This document shows, piece after piece, positions 53,172 to 60,879 of a DNA stretch of 64,000 nt. The position numbers were made by a program, and so were the translations under genes. This DNA is from SZUA-378 sp036652815 (GTDB lineage Bacteria > Bacillota > Clostridia > Lachnospirales > Lachnospiraceae), in contig JAVVVE010000004.1 in the NCBI GenBank assembly GCA_036652815.1, forward strand, positions 1 to 64,000, given 5' to 3'. The notes below the pieces were generated by a model, which saw nothing but the letters and a program-made list of their open reading frames with translations, made no database searches and was not told where the DNA came from. Position 1 is the stretch's first letter. The number at the start of each line of letters is the position of its first letter.

Positions 53172-54053
53172 TCATTTTAAACTTGCCACTGTCTTTTGTC
53201 CGCATTTTCCATCAACCCTTAATTTATGATTAAATTGATATTTTCGTAATTCACGCTCGGTATTTTTTCCAAAAATACCGTCCTCCTTGATCCCCAATGC
53301 CTGCTGCAGCCATCGTACATATAACGATGATTGTCGCAATCTACCTCGATACAAAGTATAAGTTGGCTCCGGATATTTTGTACGACTCCCTAGTGGCTGT
53401 GATTGCTCCTGCCTCATGGTACTCGTAGCACTATTTGTTTTTTCAATCTCTGCATAGATCAGATTCAAGTCCACATTGCCTTTGATTCCCAGTACACGGC
53501 CTTTACTGGAATATTGCCAGCCGAATAATTCATGAGCTACCTTCGGACGATAGTTACCTTCCGGTACCTCGATCAGGGTAAGGTGCTTATCTGACGGGTA
53601 TCTCGCTATCCAGAAAGGGCAGTCGAACTCCTCTGCCTCTAATACATTACGATACCAATCCTGATTGCAATAGATACCAAAGGGAAGTTGTGCAGCCTCT
53701 ATCACGGTCTGTGCCACATGGATCAAAGTCGTCAACATATCCCGCCCTAATTCACGCAGACTGTCATCTTCCACATCCCACCATACCGTACAGACGATCT
53801 CCTGCTGTTTCAATAACTTTACTACTTCTTCCGCTTCTTTCCTTGCCTTCGCCATAGTATCTGCATAACTATATTTATAGATATCAAATGGTATGCCTGC
53901 ATCTCTACAGCCAAAAGCATTATTTGAAAATTGATAATCTGTTTTTCCACTTCCACGAACAGAACGTAAAATGGCAAATTGAACCCCTGTCATTTTTACT
54001 TTATCCCACTGAATCACACCTTGATGATCTGAAACATCAATTCCTCTATACAT
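53172..54053 (-). CDS. GH25 lysozyme with peptidoglycan-binding domain
   Basis: A 293-aa muramidase-like protein. Residues 1-190 form a GH25 domain (YRGIDVSDHQGVIQWDKVK, VWWDVEDDSLRELG with catalytic acids, FGIYCNQDWYRNVL, ELFGWQYSSKGRVLGIKGN). After a Ser/Thr linker, residues about 235-293 form a peptidoglycan-binding repeat (YVRWLQQALGIKEDGIFGKN). No signal peptide is seen, so export would need lysis or another route, as with phage or autolytic enzymes. ATG 54053 follows GGAGG by 9 nt; the longer frame to 54092 lacks a ribosome site. Confidence 0.92.
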   Translation of the reverse strand: MYRGIDVSDHQGVIQWDKVKMTGVQFAILRSVRGSGKTDYQFSNNAFGCRDAGIPFDIYKYSYADTMAKARKEAEEVVKLLKQQEIVCTVWWDVEDDSLRELGRDMLTTLIHVAQTVIEAAQLPFGIYCNQDWYRNVLEAEEFDCPFWIARYPSDKHLTLIEVPEGNYRPKVAHELFGWQYSSKGRVLGIKGNVDLNLIYAEIEKTNSATSTMRQEQSQPLGSRTKYPEPTYTLYRGRLRQSSLYVRWLQQALGIKEDGIFGKNTERELRKYQFNHKLRVDGKCGQKTVASLK

Positions 54054-54146
54054 TGACCTTATCCTCCACTTTTCTATATTATTAATACGCATCCTTTCTC
54101 TTGTATGTTACCGGAGAACTGCGTATATAAATAGAAAAGTGGATGC

Positions 54147-54809
54147 TTATTTTTCTCTCTTCATGGCAAAATAACCAATGGCTACTGTCCAGACATAGGC
54201 ACAAGTCTTGGGAATCATCAACATCCCAACGGAAGGTATCGCATCTGCAAACAATACCACCGGAATATAGCAGGCAAAGCTCAATACGATCGTCAGCCAA
54301 AGCCAACGAAACGCAGTATCATGATTTGATTTTGCACTGCGATAATACAATACAATAATCAAGAGACCCAATAATGCAAACGGAATATTGCGATAGATAC
54401 CCCAAGATAGCGGTGGATTTATACCAATCCAATCATTCTGTGGCATAAAACATAAAGCAATACGGCTAAGAGAAAGCACATAAACTGCCACCGTTAATCC
54501 TTTGTTTGCAGTAATGGCATAGCGCTCTCGCCATACATAATACAAGATGACATAGAAAACAGTCATGGTTATCGATGTAACCAGTTTACCAATACCAAGT
54601 GCAGCCGTATAGCTTTCGAGTCCTGTTGTGCAAAGAGCAATCGCACGGGGAACGAGGTGAAATGCGTCTCCGCATCCTAAAACCACTGCCATAATACCAT
54701 ATAGAAAATATTGCTTTCTCCCCTGCGCACGTCTTATCATCAAGATGCCAAGAGTAACCACTGTAAAAAGATATACAATGTCAAATAAAGTTTCCATTAT
54801 TGCCTGCAT
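54147..54809 (-). CDS. Polytopic membrane protein of unknown function
   Basis: A 220-aa protein with about seven hydrophobic segments (for example IVYLFTVVTLGILMI, VTSITMTVFYVILYYV, IPFALLGLLIIVLYY, IVLSFACYIPVVLFA). I do not recognise the family. GAFHLV-like charged residues occur in the second loop (GCGDAFHLVPRAIA). ATG 54809 follows AGGAGG by 8 nt. It lies 11 bp downstream of the DtxR-type regulator, in the same transcript, so it may respond to metal status. Confidence 0.82.
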   Translation of the reverse strand: MQAIMETLFDIVYLFTVVTLGILMIRRAQGRKQYFLYGIMAVVLGCGDAFHLVPRAIALCTTGLESYTAALGIGKLVTSITMTVFYVILYYVWRERYAITANKGLTVAVYVLSLSRIALCFMPQNDWIGINPPLSWGIYRNIPFALLGLLIIVLYYRSAKSNHDTAFRWLWLTIVLSFACYIPVVLFADAIPSVGMLMIPKTCAYVWTVAIGYFAMKREK

Positions 54810-54820
54810 AAAAATACCTC

Positions 54821-55216
54821 CTAATATAAAGTGCGACGAATCATATCTCCTGATTTGTCAATAAAATGTTGTTTGATTCTATCAAAGGTTTCGACACTGA
54901 TGTCATGTTCTATGCGACAGGCATCTGCTTTGGCAATTTCCTCCGAGACCCCGAGATAAATCAATGCTTTTGTCAAAATAGTATGTCGTTCATAGACACA
55001 TTCCGCTACCTGTAATCCCTCCGTGGTAAGTGCTATATATCCCTCTTTATCCATGGTAATAAAGCCACCTTCTCGCAGATTTTTCATACCTACACTTACA
55101 CTCGGTTTGGTAAATCCCATCTCATTTACAATATCAATGGAACGCACCCTGCTAATTCTATTTTTTAAAATTAAAATTGTTTCAAGATAATCTTCTTTGG
55201 ATTCCTGCCGTTTCAT
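54821..55216 (-). CDS. DtxR/MntR-family metal-dependent regulator
   Basis: A 131-aa regulator of the short DtxR (MntR) type. N-terminal winged helix: SKEDYLETILILKNRI, RSIDIVNEMGFTKPSVSVGM, GYIALTTEGLQVAE. Dimer/metal-binding part: CVYERHTILTKALIYLGV, ADACRIEHDISVETFDRIKQ with the His/Glu/Asp/Cys ligand set. The SH3 domain of long DtxR proteins is absent. ATG 55216 follows GGAGG by 8 nt. It is divergent from feoA-feoA-feoB, and shared GGTTAG/CTAACC repeats suggest it senses iron despite the MntR-like length. Confidence 0.92.
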   Translation of the reverse strand: MKRQESKEDYLETILILKNRISRVRSIDIVNEMGFTKPSVSVGMKNLREGGFITMDKEGYIALTTEGLQVAECVYERHTILTKALIYLGVSEEIAKADACRIEHDISVETFDRIKQHFIDKSGDMIRRTLY

Positions 55217-55259
55217 TTTATTTTCCTCCATTTGTATCGTCAGATATTTACTCTACTAT

Positions 55260-55288
55260 AGATTAGCACAAGCTAACCGAACTATCAA
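55260..55288 (-). promoter_or_regulatory. Promoter of the DtxR-type gene with an internal operator
   Basis: Minus-strand TTGATA (55283-55288) and TAATCT (55260-55265), 17-bp spacer. The inverted repeat GATTAG-N6-CTAACC (plus-strand 55261-55278) fills the space between the boxes, so the regulator probably represses itself. Confidence 0.7.
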
Positions 55289-55306
55289 GAAATACAAAAT
55301 CTCTGA

Positions 55307-55335
55307 TTGACATCTATGGTTAGTCATGATAAACT
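55307..55335 (+). promoter_or_regulatory. Promoter of feoA-feoA-feoB
   Basis: Plus-strand TTGACA (55307-55312) and TAAACT (55330-55335), 17-bp spacer. A GGTTAG half-site (55318-55323) lies in the spacer and two full repeats lie downstream. Confidence 0.7.
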
Positions 55336-55348
55336 ATGAAATTGTAAG

Positions 55349-55368
55349 GGGTTAGTCGATGCTAACCC
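55349..55368. promoter_or_regulatory. DtxR-type operator GGGTTAG-N6-CTAACCC
   Basis: Perfect 7-bp arms six bases apart, shortly downstream of the feo start site. Arms match the GGTTAG/CTAACC halves of classic DtxR/IdeR boxes, but with six rather than one base between them. Confidence 0.75.
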
Positions 55369-55383
55369 AATAATTTAAGCTTG

Positions 55384-55403
55384 TGGTTAGTTTCTGCTAA
55401 CCA
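55384..55403. promoter_or_regulatory. DtxR-type operator TGGTTAG-N6-CTAACCA
   Basis: Second perfect 7-bp inverted repeat with the same six-base spacing, 35 bp after the first (centre to centre) and just before the feoA ribosome site. Confidence 0.75.
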
Positions 55404-55423
55404 TCTGGAAAGGAGGATTTATG

Positions 55424-55633
55424 ATGCCTTTATCTATGGCTCGGGTGGGTGAACAGGAGACCATCAAAAAGATTACAGGCAAGGACGAGGTACGTCAGCA
55501 CTTGGCAGAACTTGGTTTTGTGGTGGGAAGTGCAGTCATCGTCGTTTCCGAGATTGGCGGCAATATGATCCTATCGGTGAAGGACAGTCGCATTGCGTTG
55601 GATCAAACTATGGCAAATCGGATTATGATCTAA
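55424..55633 (+). CDS. feoA: FeoA-like SH3-domain protein (first copy)
   Basis: A 69-aa SH3-fold protein that interacts with FeoB in ferrous iron uptake. Typical sequence MPLSMARVGEQETIKKITG, LAELGFVVGSAVIVVSEIGG and ALDQTMANRIMI. Two ATG codons are adjacent; 55424 has AGGAGG 7 nt upstream, 55421 only 4. It is followed 16 bp later by a second feoA. Confidence 0.93.
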   Translation: MPLSMARVGEQETIKKITGKDEVRQHLAELGFVVGSAVIVVSEIGGNMILSVKDSRIALDQTMANRIMI

Positions 55634-55649
55634 AAAAGAAAGGATGCAG

Positions 55650-55871
55650 ATGAAAACATTAAGAGATATGAAGGTAGGAACTACCGCAGAAATCCTAAAG
55701 CTCCATGGGGAAGGTGCCATAAAACGACGTATTATGGATATGGGCATAACCAAAGGTGCTATCGTTCATGTGCGTAAGGTGGCACCACTTGGAGACCCAA
55801 TCGAACTGACGGTACGAGGCTATGAACTGTCTATCCGCAAGGCGGATGCTGAGCTCATAGAAATTTTATAA
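55650..55871 (+). CDS. feoA: FeoA-like SH3-domain protein (second copy)
   Basis: A 73-aa FeoA paralogue (TLRDMKVGTTAEILKLHGEG, RRIMDMGITKGAIVHVRKVA, YELSIRKADAELIEIL). ATG 55650 has AAAGG 6 nt upstream; ATG 55644 abuts it. It lies 21 bp before feoB. Tandem feoA genes are common in clostridia; both probably bind FeoB. Confidence 0.93.
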   Translation: MKTLRDMKVGTTAEILKLHGEGAIKRRIMDMGITKGAIVHVRKVAPLGDPIELTVRGYELSIRKADAELIEIL

Positions 55872-55892
55872 ATAATACAGAGGAGGATATTT

Positions 55893-58046
55893 ATGAACAC
55901 AGAAAAGACAACGGAAAATAATGCACCTGTCAAGATAGCTCTGGCGGGTAATCCCAACAGTGGTAAAACTACCATGTTTAATGATTTAACAGGCAGTGCA
56001 CAATACGTAGGCAATTGGCCCGGGGTGACGGTGGAGAAAAAGGAGGGTAAGCTCAAGGGGCACTCCAATGTTATCATTCAGGATTTGCCCGGCATCTATT
56101 CCCTTTCTCCTTACACCTTGGAGGAGGTTGTGGCACGAGGATATCTAGTGAGTGAAAAACCGGATGCCATCATCAACATTGTTGATGGCACCAATATTGA
56201 GCGCAATCTATACTTAACCACACAGCTTATGGAGCTCGGTATCCCCATGATTATAGCGGTCAATATGATAGACGTAGTGCAAAAAAACGGCGATGAAATT
56301 AACCTTGCGAAGCTCGGAACAGACTTAGGCTGTGAAGTCATGGAAACCTCGGCGCTAAAAGGTATCGGTTCTAAGGAAGTGGCAGAAAAAGCGGTTACAT
56401 TGGCAGCACATCCAAAAACCGGAGAAATGCCACACGTTTTTAATGGCTCATTGGAGCATGCCATTGCACATATCGAAGAATCCATTGAGCATATGGTTGA
56501 GCCGGGTAAGCTACGCTGGTTCGCCATTAAGCTTTTTGAACGTGACGAAAAAGTGATTGCTGAATTAAAGCCGGATGCCGGACTGACTCAGCATCTGGAA
56601 GCACATATTACTGCCTGTGAAGCAGAGCTTGACGATGATGCCGAAAGTATCATCACCAATCAACGATATGCCTATATCAACAATCTGGTGGAAAACTGTG
56701 TCAGGAAGAAACAACGTTTAGGCGGTTCTTCCTCCGACAAAATTGATCGCATCGTAACAAACCGTGTATTGGCTCTGCCAATTTTTGCTGTCGTGATGTT
56801 TTGTGTTTATTATATATCCGTTACTACAGTAGGTACCTTTGTCACGGATTGGACAAATGATACCCTGTTTGGCACATGGATTTTACCGATAGTAGGCGAG
56901 TTTCTGGAACGTGTTGCGGTGGCTCCGTGGCTCATTGGACTGATTGTGGACGGTATCATCGGCGGCGTGGGTGCCGTACTTGGTTTTGTACCACAGATGC
57001 TGATTTTATTTCTGATGCTTTCCGTTTTAGAAGACTGTGGCTACATGGCTCGTGTTGCTTTTATCATGGATCGCATTTTCCGTAAATTTGGTCTTTCCGG
57101 TAAAAGCTTTATTCCTATGTTAATCGGTTCCGGCTGTTCCGTGCCCGGCATCATGGCATCCCGCACCATTGAGCAGGATAGAGATCGTAAAATGACGATT
57201 ATGACCACTTCTTTTATCCCTTGCGGTGCAAAAATGCCGATTATCGCTTTAATCGCAGGTGCATTGTTTGACGGTGCCTGGTGGATGGCACCTGTTGCCT
57301 ATTTTGTTGGCGTTGCGGCAGTTATTGTTTCCGGTATTATTCTGAAAAAAACAAAAGCTTTTGCGGGTAAACCGGCCCCTTTTGTCATGGAACTGCCGGC
57401 TTACCACACCCCTACCCTCAGTAATGTTTGGCGCAGCACATGGGAGCGTGGTTGGAGTTTCATCAAACGTGCCGGCACTGTGATTTTACTTTCCGCCGTT
57501 GTTCTGTGGTTCTTGCAGGCGTTTGGCACAGTAGATGGTGTATTTCAAATAGTAGAGGACAACAACCATAGTCTGCTGGCAGTCATCGGTCGTTTTATCG
57601 CCCCTATCTTTGCCCCACTTGGTTTTGGCACCTGGCAGGCATCTGTAGGCACATTGACAGGACTGATTGCAAAAGAAAATGTGGTCAATACCTTTGGTGT
57701 TCTCTATGGTTTTGCCGAGGTTGCTGAGGATGGCATGGAGTATTGGGCCCTGATGGCAAAGGATTTTACTGCTCTCTCAGCATTCTCCTTTATGATTTTC
57801 AATCTTCTCTGTGCACCTTGTTTTGCAGCAATGGGTGCGATTAAACGTGAGATGAATAGTAGCAAATGGACCTGGTTTGCCATCTTCTATCTCTGCATAT
57901 TTGCCTACAGTATTTCTCTGATTGTCTATCAGCTTGGGCTGGTATTCACAGGCGGTGGTTTCACGCTACTGACAGCGGTTGCCCTTGTGTTACTCGCCGG
58001 GTTCCTTTATTTACTTGTGCGCAAAAACATATTTCACAAATTTTAG
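55893..58046 (+). CDS. feoB: Ferrous iron transporter FeoB
   Basis: GTP-driven Fe2+ importer, 717 aa. N-terminal G domain: GNPNSGKTT (residues 19-27), QDLPGIYSLSPYTLEE, IAVNMIDVVQKNG. A helical domain follows, then about eight TM segments with two gate motifs (IGSGCSVPGIMASRTIEQDR, AKENVVNTFGVLY). AGGAGG precedes the ATG by 7 nt. Last gene of the feo operon, with a terminator at 58060. Confidence 0.97.
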   Translation: MNTEKTTENNAPVKIALAGNPNSGKTTMFNDLTGSAQYVGNWPGVTVEKKEGKLKGHSNVIIQDLPGIYSLSPYTLEEVVARGYLVSEKPDAIINIVDGTNIERNLYLTTQLMELGIPMIIAVNMIDVVQKNGDEINLAKLGTDLGCEVMETSALKGIGSKEVAEKAVTLAAHPKTGEMPHVFNGSLEHAIAHIEESIEHMVEPGKLRWFAIKLFERDEKVIAELKPDAGLTQHLEAHITACEAELDDDAESIITNQRYAYINNLVENCVRKKQRLGGSSSDKIDRIVTNRVLALPIFAVVMFCVYYISVTTVGTFVTDWTNDTLFGTWILPIVGEFLERVAVAPWLIGLIVDGIIGGVGAVLGFVPQMLILFLMLSVLEDCGYMARVAFIMDRIFRKFGLSGKSFIPMLIGSGCSVPGIMASRTIEQDRDRKMTIMTTSFIPCGAKMPIIALIAGALFDGAWWMAPVAYFVGVAAVIVSGIILKKTKAFAGKPAPFVMELPAYHTPTLSNVWRSTWERGWSFIKRAGTVILLSAVVLWFLQAFGTVDGVFQIVEDNNHSLLAVIGRFIAPIFAPLGFGTWQASVGTLTGLIAKENVVNTFGVLYGFAEVAEDGMEYWALMAKDFTALSAFSFMIFNLLCAPCFAAMGAIKREMNSSKWTWFAIFYLCIFAYSISLIVYQLGLVFTGGGFTLLTAVALVLLAGFLYLLVRKNIFHKF

Positions 58047-58059
58047 ACAACTAAAAAAC

Positions 58060-58099
58060 CAGTGTTACATGCATATCTTTTGCATTAACACTGATTTTT
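58060..58099. terminator. Terminator between feoB and the tRNA genes
   Basis: CAGTGTTA and ATGCA arms pair with TGCAT and TAACACTG (58060-58093) with one bulged base; T5 follows on the plus strand and A6 precedes, so it can serve both the feo operon and the convergent tRNA transcript. Confidence 0.82.
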
Positions 58100-58103
58100 C
58101 AAA

Positions 58104-58176
58104 AGCGATAGACGAGACTCGAACTCGCGACCTCCACCTTGGCAAGGTGGCGTACTACCAGCTGTACTACTATCGC
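58104..58176 (-). tRNA. tRNA-Gly (GCC)
   Basis: The minus strand folds as a complete cloverleaf: acceptor GCGATAG/CTATCGC, anticodon stem CCACC/GGTGG with loop TTGCCAA, and T-arm with GTTCGAG. Anticodon GCC. Discriminator T; CCA is not encoded. Confidence 0.95.
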
Positions 58177-58182
58177 ATATAC

Positions 58183-58253
58183 AGCGGGTGGCGGGAATCG
58201 AACCCGCGTATCTAGCTTGGAAGGCTAGTGTTCTACCATTGAACCACACCCGC
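58183..58253 (-). tRNA. tRNA-Gly (TCC)
   Basis: Acceptor GCGGGTG/CACCCGC, anticodon stem CTAGC/GCTAG with loop CTTCCAA, T-loop GTTCGATTC. Anticodon TCC. 71 nt, no encoded CCA. Six bases upstream of tRNA-Gly(GCC) in the same transcript. Confidence 0.95.
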
Positions 58254-58276
58254 ATATTATTTTGTTTGGTTATTAC

Positions 58277-58349
<73 letters not shown>

Positions 58350-58388
58350 TTGCGTATCTAATCAACTCATCACTCGACAACATTTGTT

Positions 58389-58417
58389 ATTCTACGATAT
58401 TTTGATTTCTTTGTCAA
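58389..58417 (-). promoter_or_regulatory. Promoter of the tRNA cluster
   Basis: Minus-strand TTGACA (58412-58417) and TAGAAT (58389-58394), 17-bp spacer, 40 bp upstream of tRNA-Phe. Near-consensus, as expected for stable RNA genes. Confidence 0.82.
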
Positions 58418-58449
58418 GTGATTTTTCGATTGTTAAATAATATGCAAAT

Positions 58450-60573
58450 TTATCTAAAATGCAAAAATTGCTTTGTAGGACTTTCTTGATAGTGTAAGAT
58501 AATGGCAGATGTCTTAGGTAAAGATAGAATCAGATTACCGGATACTATCCTATATTCTTTATTTTCCAGCGTATATCCCTCTTCTGTTGTCAGCATCAGT
58601 CGTTCCATCACTGCATCTTTGGGAATACCAAGTATCCATACTTTAATCTTTCCCGTATACTCACACTCTCCGTTATTTACAATAATCACGCTTTTGGAAT
58701 TCTTGGTAAAACGGCCGTATCCAATTACATTTTTATCAGTTACCAATTCTTTGATAGAACCGGTTAAGAACTCTTCCTGTGCTTTATGAATCGCGATCAG
58801 GTCTCTATGGTATTGGATCAGTTCCTGATCTTCCTTTCCCCACGGATAGGTTCTTCTGTTATCGGGATCTGTAAATCCGCATACTCCGGCTTCATCTCCG
58901 TAATAGATCGTTGGCGCTCCCGGCCAGGTCATCTGAACTAATACAGCCTCACGCATAACTGCCTTGTTGATCCCCTGATTGGCAGCTTCTGCCCCTAGCG
59001 TATTGGTTCTGCCCACTACGTGGTTCGTTCTGGTTAAGAAGCGGGAATGATCGTGATTTGATAGCTCATTCATAGATACTTGCAGTGCCTGTGTTGTATA
59101 GCTGTCGCCATGATAACGCATAGATTCCCAGAATGCTTCTGCATTGCCCAGGAGTCCCGGTCTATAATCATCGCTATGTTTTTGCATCCCTGTCAGGAAC
59201 CACGTTAATGGCTCCATAAAGGCATCATAATTCATCAGGGTATCCCATTCATCTCCTTGCAGCCATGCGTGTGGATCTCCATAGTGCTCCGCAAGTATGA
59301 TGGCTTCCGGATTGGCTCTCTTTACGACTTTACGAAAGTCTTTCCAAAACTGATGATTCATCTCGGGACTATGTCCAAGATCTGCCGCAACATCTAATCT
59401 CCAGCCATCTATATTATAAGGTGGAGATACCCACTTTTTAGCGATCTCCAGGACATACTCGTATAGTTCTTTGGATGCTTCATAGTTTAACTTTGGCAGT
59501 GTGTCATATCCCCACCATCCATCGTATGATCCATTATAAGGCCATTTCCCATTCGGCAAAAAATCAAAATAATGTCGGTAAGGACTATTTTCTTCGATAT
59601 AAGCGCCTTTTCGGTACTCTTCTACTCCCTCATAGATGCGTTCTCTATCCATCCATTTATTAAAGGAACCGCAATGGTTAAAGACTCCATCCAGGATAAC
59701 TCGCATCCCTCTTTTATGGATCTCTTCCACTACGCTGATAAAGAATCGGTTACTGGCTTCCAGATTCTCTTTATTGGTTACCCGGTCGATGTATCTGGTG
59801 GCAAATCGGTTCTCATGCACACCTTCCGGCAGGAGTTCTCCTTCATCATGAACGATCTTCCCGATATGGGGATCGATATAGTCATAATCCTGGATATCAT
59901 AGCCATGATTGGATGGAGATACAAAGAGTGGATTAAAATAGATCACATCAACGCCCAGTCCTTGTAAATAATCCAGTTTATCCAGAACACCCTGTAAATC
60001 TCCGCCATAGAACTCCCGCACACCGTCGACTGCCGGATATTGGTTCCAATCGTCTACATGAACCGTTGATTCTCCCACATAGTTGTACTCATGTGTCAAT
60101 ACGTCATTGGTTTTATCTCCATTATAGAATCTATCTACATAGATCTGATACATCACGGCACCTTTTGCCCAGTTAGGTGTCTTATATCCCGGTATTAAAA
60201 CAAAAGAGTCTCTCTCCTGTATCTCTCGAGCCGGCCCTCTTTTATTATAGTAACATGCTATCTTACCTACTACTACTTCAAAATAATAGCTAATCTTTTC
60301 CGCATCCAGTTGTACTGCTATTTCATAGTAATCAAACATCGTATCTTCATAGGAAAAAGACATCAGTTGTCTGCTTCCATGGCAGATAAAGTATACTCTG
60401 TCTACATTGTTCTTGGCCGTACGAAACTGAATCTTCACTCTGCCAAACACACCGGGTTGAGAGGGTGATACATAATCTTCTGTCATATCACTAAATAATG
60501 CAGCTTTATTAAGAATAGGCCGCATTTCAGTAATATACTTCTGACTATTATCCAAAAATAAGTTTTCGCTCAT
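58450..60573 (-). CDS. GH13 alpha-amylase family enzyme, neopullulanase/cyclomaltodextrinase-like
   Basis: Cytosolic alpha-glucan hydrolase, 707 aa, no signal peptide. An N-terminal beta domain (about 25-120) precedes the TIM barrel. Conserved regions: VDVIYFNPLF, GMRVILDGVFNHCG, GWRLDVAADLGH with the nucleophile Asp, AIILAEHYGD with the acid/base Glu, and NELSNHDHSRF with the third acid. The C-terminal beta domain ends near residue 700. It probably acts on short maltodextrins. AAGGTG is 10 nt before ATG 60573. Upstream is the hairpin at 60654. Confidence 0.94.
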   Translation of the reverse strand: MSENLFLDNSQKYITEMRPILNKAALFSDMTEDYVSPSQPGVFGRVKIQFRTAKNNVDRVYFICHGSRQLMSFSYEDTMFDYYEIAVQLDAEKISYYFEVVVGKIACYYNKRGPAREIQERDSFVLIPGYKTPNWAKGAVMYQIYVDRFYNGDKTNDVLTHEYNYVGESTVHVDDWNQYPAVDGVREFYGGDLQGVLDKLDYLQGLGVDVIYFNPLFVSPSNHGYDIQDYDYIDPHIGKIVHDEGELLPEGVHENRFATRYIDRVTNKENLEASNRFFISVVEEIHKRGMRVILDGVFNHCGSFNKWMDRERIYEGVEEYRKGAYIEENSPYRHYFDFLPNGKWPYNGSYDGWWGYDTLPKLNYEASKELYEYVLEIAKKWVSPPYNIDGWRLDVAADLGHSPEMNHQFWKDFRKVVKRANPEAIILAEHYGDPHAWLQGDEWDTLMNYDAFMEPLTWFLTGMQKHSDDYRPGLLGNAEAFWESMRYHGDSYTTQALQVSMNELSNHDHSRFLTRTNHVVGRTNTLGAEAANQGINKAVMREAVLVQMTWPGAPTIYYGDEAGVCGFTDPDNRRTYPWGKEDQELIQYHRDLIAIHKAQEEFLTGSIKELVTDKNVIGYGRFTKNSKSVIIVNNGECEYTGKIKVWILGIPKDAVMERLMLTTEEGYTLENKEYRIVSGNLILSLPKTSAIILHYQESPTKQFLHFR

Positions 60574-60879
60574 CTGTCATAAACACCTTTCTTATTTCCA
60601 CTCATCTTACTTTACTATATAGTATATGCACTCAAGATACAAGTTCTTCTATATCAGAATAGGACAGCATCACGAACGCTGTCCTATTCTGAGAAGGTAT
60701 TTCTTCTTATGGGGTATAGCAAAAAAACTGTGTAACTTATTGTAACATATTGGGGGGAGTTACAAGATGTATTATAACAAACGCCTATACTCCCGTCTAT
60801 TTCTATGATTCACAAATATTACAATTATGATGTGCTGTTTTTGTGAAAAATATACAATAAAAGTGGATTGTGTAAGAAC
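60574..60879. other. Intergenic region between amylase and ftsH genes
   Basis: 306 bases without a reading frame. It holds the hairpin at 60654-60692 and a possible minus-strand promoter for the amylase gene (TTGTAT near 60645 and TATAGT near 60620). The rest, including the G-run near 60752, shows nothing I can assign. Confidence 0.5.
60654..60692. repeat. 15-bp perfect hairpin
   Basis: TCAGAATAGGACAGC (60654-60668) and its exact complement (60678-60692) around a 9-nt loop. No clear T-run follows on either strand. It is 188 bp past the ftsH stop and 81 bp before the amylase start, so it could end the tilS-hpt-ftsH transcript or lie in the amylase leader. Confidence 0.65.
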
